The position numbers and the translations under genes were made by a program. Positions 42,570 through 49,674 of a DNA stretch of 54,157 nucleotides are shown in pieces. The notes under the pieces are model-generated. The model was not told where the DNA came from. It searched no databases and worked only from the letters and a program-made list of their open reading frames with translations. Every line of letters begins with the position of its first letter. The first letter of the stretch is position 1. Source of the stretch: DATFXM01 sp035315885 (GTDB lineage Bacteria; Acidobacteriota; Blastocatellia; UBA7656); contig DATFXM010000145.1 of NCBI GenBank assembly GCA_035315885.1, positions 1 through 54,157 on the forward strand. The letters run 5' to 3'.

Positions 42570-43538
42570 ATGAGCCGAACTCTTAATATTACCGCAGTAC
42601 TAGTGCTCGCTTTGGCTTCATTGCCCGCGCTTGGAGGTCGTGCAAGCGGCCAGGACTTCAAATCCGCGAGAGCAACAAATGATGGTTCCGAGAATGTAAC
42701 TTTGCTGGTCACCGTCCACCCAAAGGGCGGGCGGACCCTGCCCGACATTCGATCTGAGGACTTCACGGTTCTAGAAAACGGCCGCAAACAGACGGTGGTG
42801 TCGGTCCGAACACCGGGACAGGCGCCTATCAATCTGGCTGTTCTGATACAGGATGATGTGATCAGCCGGGTTGGCAATGAGATCAAGGCGATTAAACAGT
42901 TCATCCTTGCTTTGCCGCCGGATTCCCGAGTGATGGTCGGGTACATCACTGCAGGCAGTCTTCAGGTCCGACAGGCATTCACAAACGACTTGAAGCGAGG
43001 GGCGGACGGGCTGCGGCTACCTTACGGCTCGGCTTCAGGAACTCCGTACAATCCGTACGTGGAAGTTCTCGAAGCGCTGAAGAAGTTTGACGATCAGCCG
43101 TCGGCGCGCAATGAAATCCTGCTGGTGTCTGACGGATTGGATACTTCAAGGGGATTCCGGTCGGCATCGCCTTACATGTCGATAGACCTAGATCGCGCAA
43201 TCAAGGAGGCGCAGCGGCGAGGCGTGGCGGTATTCACTATTTACGCTCCGACTGTAGGCCTCACGAGCAGCAGCCACCTGGCTACGAACTATGGTCAGGG
43301 CTCGCTGAGCCGGCTTGCTGACGAGACTGGGGGTGAAGCGTTCTTTCAAGGGACGAGCTTCGTGACCTTCGATCCGCACTTGAGGGAGTACAAGGAACTA
43401 CTGACCCATCAGTGGCTGATCACTTACAAGAGTGACAACGCCGATTCACATTCGAGGAAGGTGGAGGTCAAGTTGGATAGCCCGGGTGTCGAGGTATACC
43501 ACCAGGTGTTGGTTCCGGGCAGAAAACGCGCGGACTGA
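42570..43538 (+). CDS. Secreted VWFA-related domain protein
   Basis: A 322-residue secreted protein with a signal peptide (ITAVLVLALASLPALGGRASG) and a VWFA-related domain of the type expanded in Acidobacteria. The domain opens with VTLLVTVHPKGGRTLPDI and DFTVLENGRKQTVVSV, and the Rossmann-like core has LAVLIQDDVIS where a canonical MIDAS would read DxSxS; here only the Asp pair remains, and ILLVSDGLD gives a later MIDAS-like Asp. Metal-dependent ligand binding is therefore doubtful. AAAGGAGGT is 7 bases before the ATG. Function unknown; the family is envelope-associated. Confidence 0.87.
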   Translation: MSRTLNITAVLVLALASLPALGGRASGQDFKSARATNDGSENVTLLVTVHPKGGRTLPDIRSEDFTVLENGRKQTVVSVRTPGQAPINLAVLIQDDVISRVGNEIKAIKQFILALPPDSRVMVGYITAGSLQVRQAFTNDLKRGADGLRLPYGSASGTPYNPYVEVLEALKKFDDQPSARNEILLVSDGLDTSRGFRSASPYMSIDLDRAIKEAQRRGVAVFTIYAPTVGLTSSSHLATNYGQGSLSRLADETGGEAFFQGTSFVTFDPHLREYKELLTHQWLITYKSDNADSHSRKVEVKLDSPGVEVYHQVLVPGRKRAD

Positions 43539-43720
43539 GGCAGTAAGGCAGTAGGCAGTAGGCAGCAGGCTTCAACCCCGAAGGGGTTGCAGATCAAAAG
43601 CCCAGGGTTGCCGTTCGCGGCTACCCTGGGACCCGCGATCAGAGAATCCAACCCCGAAGGGGTTGCAGCCTACTGCCTACTGCATACTGCATACTGCATA
43701 CTGCCTACTGCCTACTGCCC
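43537..43720. repeat. Composite repeat: GGCAGTA heptamers around a REP-like hairpin
   Basis: GGCAGTA units (43540-43569) face TACTGCC/TACTGCA units (43669-43718). Between them are two copies of CAACCCCGAAGGGGTTGCAG (about 43573-43592 and 43649-43668) bracketing a hairpin CCCAGGGT..ACCCTGGG (43601-43630). The structure runs from the VWFA stop codon to the lutC stop codon, which itself lies in a heptamer unit. The CAACCCCGAAGGGGTTG element resembles REP sequences mobilised by TnpA-REP transposases. Confidence 0.9.
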
Positions 43721-44389
43721 CACAAGAATCACGTGCAACTCCTGAGGGCCGTGAACGCCTACAACCAGCGTGAGCTCGATGTCCGCGGTTCTGCTCGGGC
43801 CAGTTATGAAGGTGACCGCACTTGGAGTTTCGTTGGCCGCATCAAGCTGAACGAATAACTCATCCAGACCCGGCAATATCTGCTCGACCCGTACGAGCGC
43901 GACGTGAATCCTCGGCAGCAACGATGCGGTTCTGGCTCGACCCGAGCCCGATAACACTACGAGCGAACCAGTCTCCGCAATCGCGTAATCAACCTCGGTT
44001 AAGCCAATAACCGCATCCGATGCCGCACGCCGAAATTCGCTGCCGTCCGAGCTCCCCTCGTCGAATTGAAAACTTGAGTCTCCCGGCAGCCGAGGACTCA
44101 ACAACCTCCTCAGCGAGCTCCACGCAACCACACTCGTCGCGCCGTACTTCTTTGCAAGGTCGCCAACAATTCCGAGCGCTGAGGTCATATCCGCGGCGCT
44201 GTACACTGACGCTCGAAGCCGGGCCAGTTCAGATTTGAGCTTTTCAACCAACTGCTCGCGGTTAGCGCTTGAGCCCAACCGGGCCGAAGCGTTTGCAGGA
44301 CGTGAGACTGGCGGTGAATGCTCTCCCTGAGACCTATCTGCCAGAGCAGAACGAACTCGTTGTAAGACCTGTTCGCGGGCGTCGGTCAC
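43712..44389 (-). CDS. lutC: LutC/YkgG family lactate utilisation protein
   Basis: A 225-residue LUD-domain protein, third subunit of the LutABC iron-sulfur lactate oxidase (lactate to pyruvate). Family motifs include VDYAIAETGSLVVLSG, SLLPRIHVALV and FITGPSRTADIELTLVVGVHGP (in parts) near the C-terminus. The start is a GTG at 44389 with AAAGGAGA 7 bases upstream, overlapping the lutB TGA by 4 bp. The TAG stop is within a GGCAGTA heptamer repeat. Last gene of a four-gene operon. Confidence 0.92.
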   Translation of the reverse strand: MTDAREQVLQRVRSALADRSQGEHSPPVSRPANASARLGSSANREQLVEKLKSELARLRASVYSAADMTSALGIVGDLAKKYGATSVVAWSSLRRLLSPRLPGDSSFQFDEGSSDGSEFRRAASDAVIGLTEVDYAIAETGSLVVLSGSGRARTASLLPRIHVALVRVEQILPGLDELFVQLDAANETPSAVTFITGPSRTADIELTLVVGVHGPQELHVILVGQ

Positions 44390-45795
44390 CGTCTGCTCTC
44401 CTTTAAGTCCCGCCATCGAGACCTGAACGATCGTGGGGCGATTCGCGGGAAGTCGCGATTAGAAGTCCATCCACTGAAGACCAAGGGCATCTGTTTGATC
44501 CAACCCTCTTCGGACATCGGTCCACCGATGATCGATGCAACTTTGAACGCCATTCGATATAGAAGCGGATGTCGCATTGTCATCGACCAGAGCGTCATGG
44601 CCGCGCGTTCTAGCCTCGACGAGCTCTGTTGCGACCAGTTTCGTCGCAATGCCAGCAACATGTGTGGGATATTGATGCGCACAGGGCAAACCTCTCGGCA
44701 TGCACCGCATAAGGATGAAGCGAACGGCAAGTCTTTAGCCACGGCGAGTCCCGCAAGCTCCGGAGTCACCACCGATCCGATTGGTCCCGGGTAAACGGTG
44801 CCGTAAGCGTGCCCTCCGATCCGCTGATAGACCGGACAAACATTCAGACAAGCACCGCAGCGCAGGCAGTAAAGCGCCTCGCGCATTTCAGGATCTGCGA
44901 GCATCTTAGTCCGGCCGTTGTCAAGCAGAATCAAATGAAACTCGTCTGCCCCGTCTGCCTCACTCGTTCGCCTCGGGCCGGTGATCAACGAAACGTAACT
45001 CGACATTTTCTGTCCACTGGCGCTGCGAGCCAGGATCTTGAGAAACACCGCAAGGTCGGTGAGCCGCGGTATGACTTTCTCTATGCCGACGATTGCAACG
45101 TGTATCCGAGGCAGACTGGTGGTCAGGCGGATGTTGCCCTCGTTTTCAACCAGCACGATAGTGCCAGACTCTGCTATGGCGAAGTTGGCGCCGGTGATTC
45201 CCATTCCGGCGCTCAGGAATTTCTCACGAAGCCGCCTGCGTGCTAGAAGCGTGAGTTCGCCGGGGTCGGAAGAGCCGTTCCCGCCTATTCTGTCAGCGAA
45301 CAGTTCGGCGATATCGACCCGCGACTTGTGCACCGCTGGAGCGATGATGTGCGAAGGCTTCTCTTGCGCAAGCTGCACTATGTACTCGCCCAGGTCAGTT
45401 TCTATGGCTTCGATGCCTACACGTTCGAGGGCCTCGTTGAGCTCGATTTCCTCGGTCACCATCGACTTACTTTTGACCACCCGGTTGACGCCGTGTGCCC
45501 TTGCGAGGTCCAGAACGATTGCACAAGCCTGATCGCCATCGACTGCCCAGTGAACGCGTCCGCCGGCGGCATTCACGTTTTTCTCGAGTTGTAAGAGCAA
45601 TCGATCAAGATTGGCGATGGAGTGTGCCTTGATGTTGCGGGCTTGATCTCTGAGGTCTTCGCCATCGGGCAGGCTGGCAAACGCTTCATCCCGCTTCACG
45701 ACAAACCCGGTGAGAATTCGAAGGCGCGATTGGAGAGTCTTGTTTCGAGCCGCCGCCTCGGAGTCGGAGTAAAAGTTTTTGCTCTGAGCGTGCAT
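44386..45795 (-). CDS. lutB: LutB iron-sulfur lactate utilisation protein
   Basis: A 469-residue iron-sulfur subunit of the LutABC complex. The LUD domain (about residues 60-300) has GANFAIAESGTIVLVENEGN and SLPRIHVAIVGIEKVIP. Two 4Fe-4S motifs follow: CLRCGACLNVCPVYQ and CGACREVCPVRINIP. The ATG at 45795 (MHAQSKNFYSDSE) is used; the 19 codons before it in the open frame are translated heptamer repeat. Its stop overlaps lutC. It is separated from lutA by 119 bp full of heptamer arrays, unlike the tight spacing usual in lutABC operons. Confidence 0.94.
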   Translation of the reverse strand: MHAQSKNFYSDSEAAARNKTLQSRLRILTGFVVKRDEAFASLPDGEDLRDQARNIKAHSIANLDRLLLQLEKNVNAAGGRVHWAVDGDQACAIVLDLARAHGVNRVVKSKSMVTEEIELNEALERVGIEAIETDLGEYIVQLAQEKPSHIIAPAVHKSRVDIAELFADRIGGNGSSDPGELTLLARRRLREKFLSAGMGITGANFAIAESGTIVLVENEGNIRLTTSLPRIHVAIVGIEKVIPRLTDLAVFLKILARSASGQKMSSYVSLITGPRRTSEADGADEFHLILLDNGRTKMLADPEMREALYCLRCGACLNVCPVYQRIGGHAYGTVYPGPIGSVVTPELAGLAVAKDLPFASSLCGACREVCPVRINIPHMLLALRRNWSQQSSSRLERAAMTLWSMTMRHPLLYRMAFKVASIIGGPMSEEGWIKQMPLVFSGWTSNRDFPRIAPRSFRSRWRDLKESRR

Positions 45796-45796
45796 A

Positions 45797-45937
45797 GGAG
45801 AGTGCTGAGTTCTGAGTTCTGAGTGCTGAGTGCTGAGTTGCGATATCTTCATCCTGAGGTATGGTGAAACACCAACGCAGCGACTACGGTGCCTCAGTAC
45901 TCATTACTCAGAACTCAGGGCTCAGAACTCAGTATCT
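45797..45937. repeat. Inverted heptamer arrays between lutA and lutB
   Basis: GAGTGCTGAGTTCTGAGTTC-type units (45801-45838, five to six copies) face CTCAGAACTCAGGGCTCAG-type units (45897-45935) across 60 bp. The second array encodes the last four residues and the stop of lutA; the first ends just before the lutB start. Confidence 0.9.
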
Positions 45938-46637
45938 CAGCGATGTGCATCGTCCGAACCCGCGAGTGTTGGCGGTTTAAGCCACCACCCATATGCATTA
46001 GACAGCCCATATCGGTCGCCACGACGAACTGCGCGCCACTTCGCTTGACCGTATCGAGCTTGTCCTCGAGGATGCTTCCCGAAATGTGCGGATACTTTAC
46101 TGAAAACAACCCTCCAAACCCGCAGCACGACTCGGATCGCTCAAGATCCACAAGCTCAATCCCCTTCACTTTTTCGAGCAGGCGCCGAGGTTCGGTCCGC
46201 AGGTTCAGCTCTCGCAGCAGATGACATGATTGATGAAGCGCCACGCGACCCGTGAAACTCGCCCCGACGTCTTCTATTCTCAGAACGTTTGCTATGAAGT
46301 CCGTAAGCTCGTACGTTCTTGCGGCCACTTTTCTTATCCGCTCGGATGTTTCGGGTTCATCCTTCAACAAGCCGTCGTAAAACACTTTCACCATGCTCAC
46401 GCAAGATCCAGACGGGCTGACAATGTACTCGCTGTTTTCGAAAACCCTCAGGAAGTGCTTGGCCAGAGGCTTCGCATCGGAGCAAAATCCGCTATTGAAC
46501 GCGGGCTGTCCGCAGCAAGTCTGGTCAGCCGGGAAATCAACATTGCAACCCAGCCGTTGTAGCAGATGCACCGTGCTTTCCCCCACCTGAGGAAAGAACT
46601 GATCGACCAGACAGGTCACGAAAAGGGACACGTTCAT
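45915..46637 (-). CDS. lutA: LutA iron-sulfur lactate utilisation protein
   Basis: A 240-residue protein with two CCG domains (heterodisulfide-reductase type), first subunit of the LutABC lactate oxidase. Cys motifs are DQTCCGQPAFNSG and SESCCGFGGLFSVK, with CVSMVK and HQSCHLL between, expected to bind an iron-sulfur cluster. Its ATG overlaps the stop of the upstream dioxygenase-like gene (ATGA). The C-terminus Ile-Leu-Ser-Ser-Glu-Pro plus TGA comes from a CTGAGTT-type heptamer array, so the native end may have been replaced. Confidence 0.94.
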   Translation of the reverse strand: MNVSLFVTCLVDQFFPQVGESTVHLLQRLGCNVDFPADQTCCGQPAFNSGFCSDAKPLAKHFLRVFENSEYIVSPSGSCVSMVKVFYDGLLKDEPETSERIRKVAARTYELTDFIANVLRIEDVGASFTGRVALHQSCHLLRELNLRTEPRRLLEKVKGIELVDLERSESCCGFGGLFSVKYPHISGSILEDKLDTVKRSGAQFVVATDMGCLMHMGGGLNRQHSRVRTMHIAEILSSEP

Positions 46638-47512
46638 AGGGCAACCGGACCCGATAACAGGGGAAAGAACTGGCCTTCGATCTTCTGACCGGCGGCGATA
46701 GGCGGGACGCTCTCGAGCAAGGGCGCGTCGCTAGCGGACCGCACGCCGTCGCGGAAGGCGTTTATGACCGCAGCTCTTCGGTCTCGCTCAGAATTATTCT
46801 CGAAAGAACCGTGAACCATGAGCGGATGGTGAAACGACGCCTGTCCGCGCTTCAGCTCAATCGGTATGGGCTTGAACATCTCGAGCTGTTGTTTAGTGAG
46901 CACAGACTCGATTGCCCGCATGTCGCCGGCAAGGCCGGTTATCGGCAGCAAGTCCCAGTTGTGACTTCCCGGTACATATCGAAGGCAGCCGTTCTCGGCA
47001 TAAGAATCATCGAGCGCGATAAAACACGACAAGTGTGCCATTGGTTGCGTACGCGTCCAGTATGAGTAGTCCTGATGCCAGGCGACAACCGAGCCTTGCC
47101 CTGCCGGTTTACAGAAGAGTTGGTCGTGCCAGAAGCGAATCGATCCGTCCAACAATTGACTGGCGGCAACCGTGAATGCGGGATTCCAGAGCAAGTCGTG
47201 AAACCCGGGCTCTATACGCCACGCTCCAAGCGCGTGAAACAGCACCCTTTCAGACGAAGGCGATTCATTGGTGTGAAATTCGTAAAAGAGGCTTCTGCCG
47301 GGATGCGCTGGATCTTGAAGGCGCGATAGCTCGTCAAGCAGGAAATCAACCTGACGATCATCGAGCATCGGTATCCCGGCGAGATATCCGTTCTTGAGGT
47401 AAAACTGGATCTGGTCGCCGCTGAGCCTGAAGCGCCGTAGACCGTCCTCGGCCGTCGAGCGCGGAAACAGATTGGTAATTGGGCGATGAATAGCCGACAG
47501 ATCTTCAGTCAT
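46634..47512 (-). CDS. Phytanoyl-CoA dioxygenase (PhyH) family protein
   Basis: A 292-residue Fe(II)/2-oxoglutarate dioxygenase fold. The iron facial triad is His and Asp in VAWHQDYSYW and the distal His in HHPLMVHGSFENNSE, with Arg in RRAAVINAF for 2-oxoglutarate. Homologues hydroxylate acyl-CoAs, ectoine or other small molecules. It is the first gene of the lut operon and shares a 4-bp overlap with lutA, so it is probably expressed together with lactate oxidase. One reading is that it makes a 2-hydroxy acid that LutABC then oxidises. Substrate unknown. Confidence 0.9.
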   Translation of the reverse strand: MTEDLSAIHRPITNLFPRSTAEDGLRRFRLSGDQIQFYLKNGYLAGIPMLDDRQVDFLLDELSRLQDPAHPGRSLFYEFHTNESPSSERVLFHALGAWRIEPGFHDLLWNPAFTVAASQLLDGSIRFWHDQLFCKPAGQGSVVAWHQDYSYWTRTQPMAHLSCFIALDDSYAENGCLRYVPGSHNWDLLPITGLAGDMRAIESVLTKQQLEMFKPIPIELKRGQASFHHPLMVHGSFENNSERDRRAAVINAFRDGVRSASDAPLLESVPPIAAGQKIEGQFFPLLSGPVAL

Positions 47513-47543
47513 TCGAGATCTACCCGAGAGTTCAGAGACGGCT

Positions 47544-47571
47544 ATTCTAACACTACGATTTGTTGGGGCAA
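47544..47571 (-). promoter_or_regulatory. Candidate promoter of the phyH-lutABC operon
   Basis: On the minus strand TTGCCC (47566-47571), 16 bases, then TAGAAT (47544-47549), 31 bp before the PhyH start and just after the sigma-factor stop at 47582. A sigma-70 match by consensus only. Confidence 0.4.
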
Positions 47572-47581
47572 GAGACGCTGC

Positions 47582-49381
47582 TCAGCTCCTCGAAAGTACT
47601 CCCTGAGATTGAACTGGGTTTTTGGCCAGCGGCCTGTATGCTGCAGGTAGACCGGCGAACGTTCTGAGTTTGCCTGACCTGGAAGGCATTTGAAGCTTGG
47701 ACAGTGCCTTAGCTTCGATCTGTCGAATCCTCTCCCGAGTGACGCCGAAATGCTGTCCAACTTCATCCAGAGTGTACTCTCGGCCACACGGTCCAAGCCC
47801 GAAGCGCATCTTGATCACCTTCTCCTCGCGTGGAGTCAGATGACTAAGAGCATCAGAGACCGCCTCGCGCAGATCGGAGTAAAGAAGTTGCTCAATGAAT
47901 TCAGGCGACCGGTCGGCAATCAGGTCTCGAATCGTGGAGTCGTCTTCGCCGCCGATGGGCGTCTCGAGCGAAATCGGTTCCTGAACCAGCTCGAACACTT
48001 TTCGGACGCGCGCCTCCGGGACATCGAGTTTACGGGCAATATCATCCGCGCCAGGAATTCGGCCCAGCTCCTGTTCCAGCGAACGGACCGCGCTCAGTTG
48101 CTTGTTTACAGTCTCGATCATATGGACGGGAATTCGGATGGTGTGAGCCTTCTCCATGATTGCCCGGGTGATGGCCTGTCGTATCCACCACGTGCCGTAG
48201 GTCGAGAACTTGCAGCCGCGCCTCCAGTTGAACTTGTCGACCGCTTTCATGAGCCCGAGGTTGCCTTCCTGGATGAGATCAAGCAATGGCATCCCTCGAT
48301 TGGTGTACTTCTTGGCAATCGAAACAACGAGGCGAAGGTTTGATTGGACCATCAGGTCGCGGCACTCACTTACACGCTGCTCGGCTGATCTTATGTCGCT
48401 GTACCGGCGCTCGAGTTCGGAGACTGGGACTCCGAGAGAACCTTCGCATTCCTGCAATGCCTTTCGCGCTTTGGCCTCAGCTTTTTTTGCTTCGTAAGCC
48501 GACGTGCCTCTTGCTCCCACTACGGCAAATCTCGCGCGCTCGGCCTCGGCACGAAGAGTCCGAACGCTGTTTACGATCAACCCAACGCTTTTGACAAAGC
48601 GCTCTCTTTGTTCGCGAGTCAGGTCCAGCGTGCGGAACAGCTTGCTCAACTTGACGCGCTGTCGAACGATCGCGCGCGCCAGGCGCGTCGCTTTTGACGC
48701 GGTCAGGTCTGAGTCGGCTGCCCGGCTTCGAAGGCGCGACAATACATTCCAGGCCTCTCTCACTTCTTCGATGATTGACAGCGTTGAATGAAGGTACAGA
48801 GCCAGGCCTTCTTCGCTGAGATGTTCCTGGTCGCGAATATTGACAACTTCTCTGATGTGAAGTTGGTCGGAGCGGAGCCCGTCCCCGATTCGAATGAGCT
48901 GTTCTATGCACAGCGGCAGGCGCGATATGGCCTTGGTCGAAGCGCGCTTTCCGCGTTCGATGTTCTTGGCAAGCTCGATCTCGCCTTCACGGGAGAGAAT
49001 CTGAGTCGCTCCCATTTCGCGAAAATAGACTGAGACCAGATCTTCGTTCGCCTCGGTCGCCGCGGGCTTTGCAGAGGATCGTTCGGGTTGGATCTGATCG
49101 GCGCGCTCTTCGACCTCCGGCTGGGAGAACTCGTCTAGTTCAATGTCAGGATCGAGTGAGATCTCGAGTTGCGATTCGGCTTCGGGTTCGAGGTCACAGG
49201 GGCGGTCCACGATTTCGTTTTCGGTGACTCCAAGGATTGCTTTCTTGGCCATGCGCTTCATTACCCGTGTAAGTCGATCGATTCGAGAGGCGAAGTCTCT
49301 TACAGCCTCGGAGCCGAGTTGTCTTCGGATGATGGCTCCGGGAGGCGCGGTTCGTTCTGAGCCGCGTTTCGTTTTGTGCAA
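47582..49381 (-). CDS. rpoD: RNA polymerase sigma-70 family factor, RpoD-like
   Basis: A 599-residue group 1 or 2 sigma factor. Region 1.2 is VSVYFREMGATQILSREGEIEL; a non-conserved region of about 220 residues follows. Region 2 has SNLRLVVSIAKKYTNRG, LIQEGNLGLMKAVDKF and FSTYGTWWIRQAITRAI (Gly replaces the usual Ala). Region 3 HMIETVN and region 4.2 LDEVGQHFGVTRERIRQIE are standard, so normal -10/-35 recognition is expected. Where housekeeping factors read DQARTIRIP this has MEKAHTIRIP, and a 24-residue tail follows region 4. No dnaG lies beside it; it may be a paralogue of the main factor. The start is a TTG at 49381 (AAGGG upstream), with ATG alternatives at 49261 and 49252. Confidence 0.85.
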   Translation of the reverse strand: MHKTKRGSERTAPPGAIIRRQLGSEAVRDFASRIDRLTRVMKRMAKKAILGVTENEIVDRPCDLEPEAESQLEISLDPDIELDEFSQPEVEERADQIQPERSSAKPAATEANEDLVSVYFREMGATQILSREGEIELAKNIERGKRASTKAISRLPLCIEQLIRIGDGLRSDQLHIREVVNIRDQEHLSEEGLALYLHSTLSIIEEVREAWNVLSRLRSRAADSDLTASKATRLARAIVRQRVKLSKLFRTLDLTREQRERFVKSVGLIVNSVRTLRAEAERARFAVVGARGTSAYEAKKAEAKARKALQECEGSLGVPVSELERRYSDIRSAEQRVSECRDLMVQSNLRLVVSIAKKYTNRGMPLLDLIQEGNLGLMKAVDKFNWRRGCKFSTYGTWWIRQAITRAIMEKAHTIRIPVHMIETVNKQLSAVRSLEQELGRIPGADDIARKLDVPEARVRKVFELVQEPISLETPIGGEDDSTIRDLIADRSPEFIEQLLYSDLREAVSDALSHLTPREEKVIKMRFGLGPCGREYTLDEVGQHFGVTRERIRQIEAKALSKLQMPSRSGKLRTFAGLPAAYRPLAKNPVQSQGVLSRS

Positions 49382-49674
49382 GGCGCATACCCTTGACAGG
49401 CTGGCGCAGGCGGGGTGGAGCGGTCTTTATTTTCCGCGATTAGAAGAAGCGAGGGTGTTGTCTACTGCCTCAGTGATGAATAAAGGGGCAAATCAAATGG
49501 GGCGTTGTGGGCTTTGTAGTGCAACGCGGAACCTTTTGCGGCCTTCGGCGAACTTAATCCCCTCGGTCGGTCACTGTCGGAAATGGGGTTTCACGCTAAA
49601 GACGCAAAAGATTCACAAAGGCCGCATAAAAGGAAAGAAGTATCCGCGTCGCCCCTTCGCCCCTTCGCATTTCT
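49382..49674. repeat. Intergenic region with CGCAAAG-type and GACGCGG-type repeats
   Basis: GGGTTTCACGCTAAAGACGC and AAAAGATTCACAAAGGCCGC (49587-49626) form one copy of the CGCAAAG family. At 49641-49676 GCGTCGCCCCTTCGCCCCTT is the right arm only of the long palindrome family and runs up to the stop codon of the next gene. No gene is seen. Confidence 0.8.
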
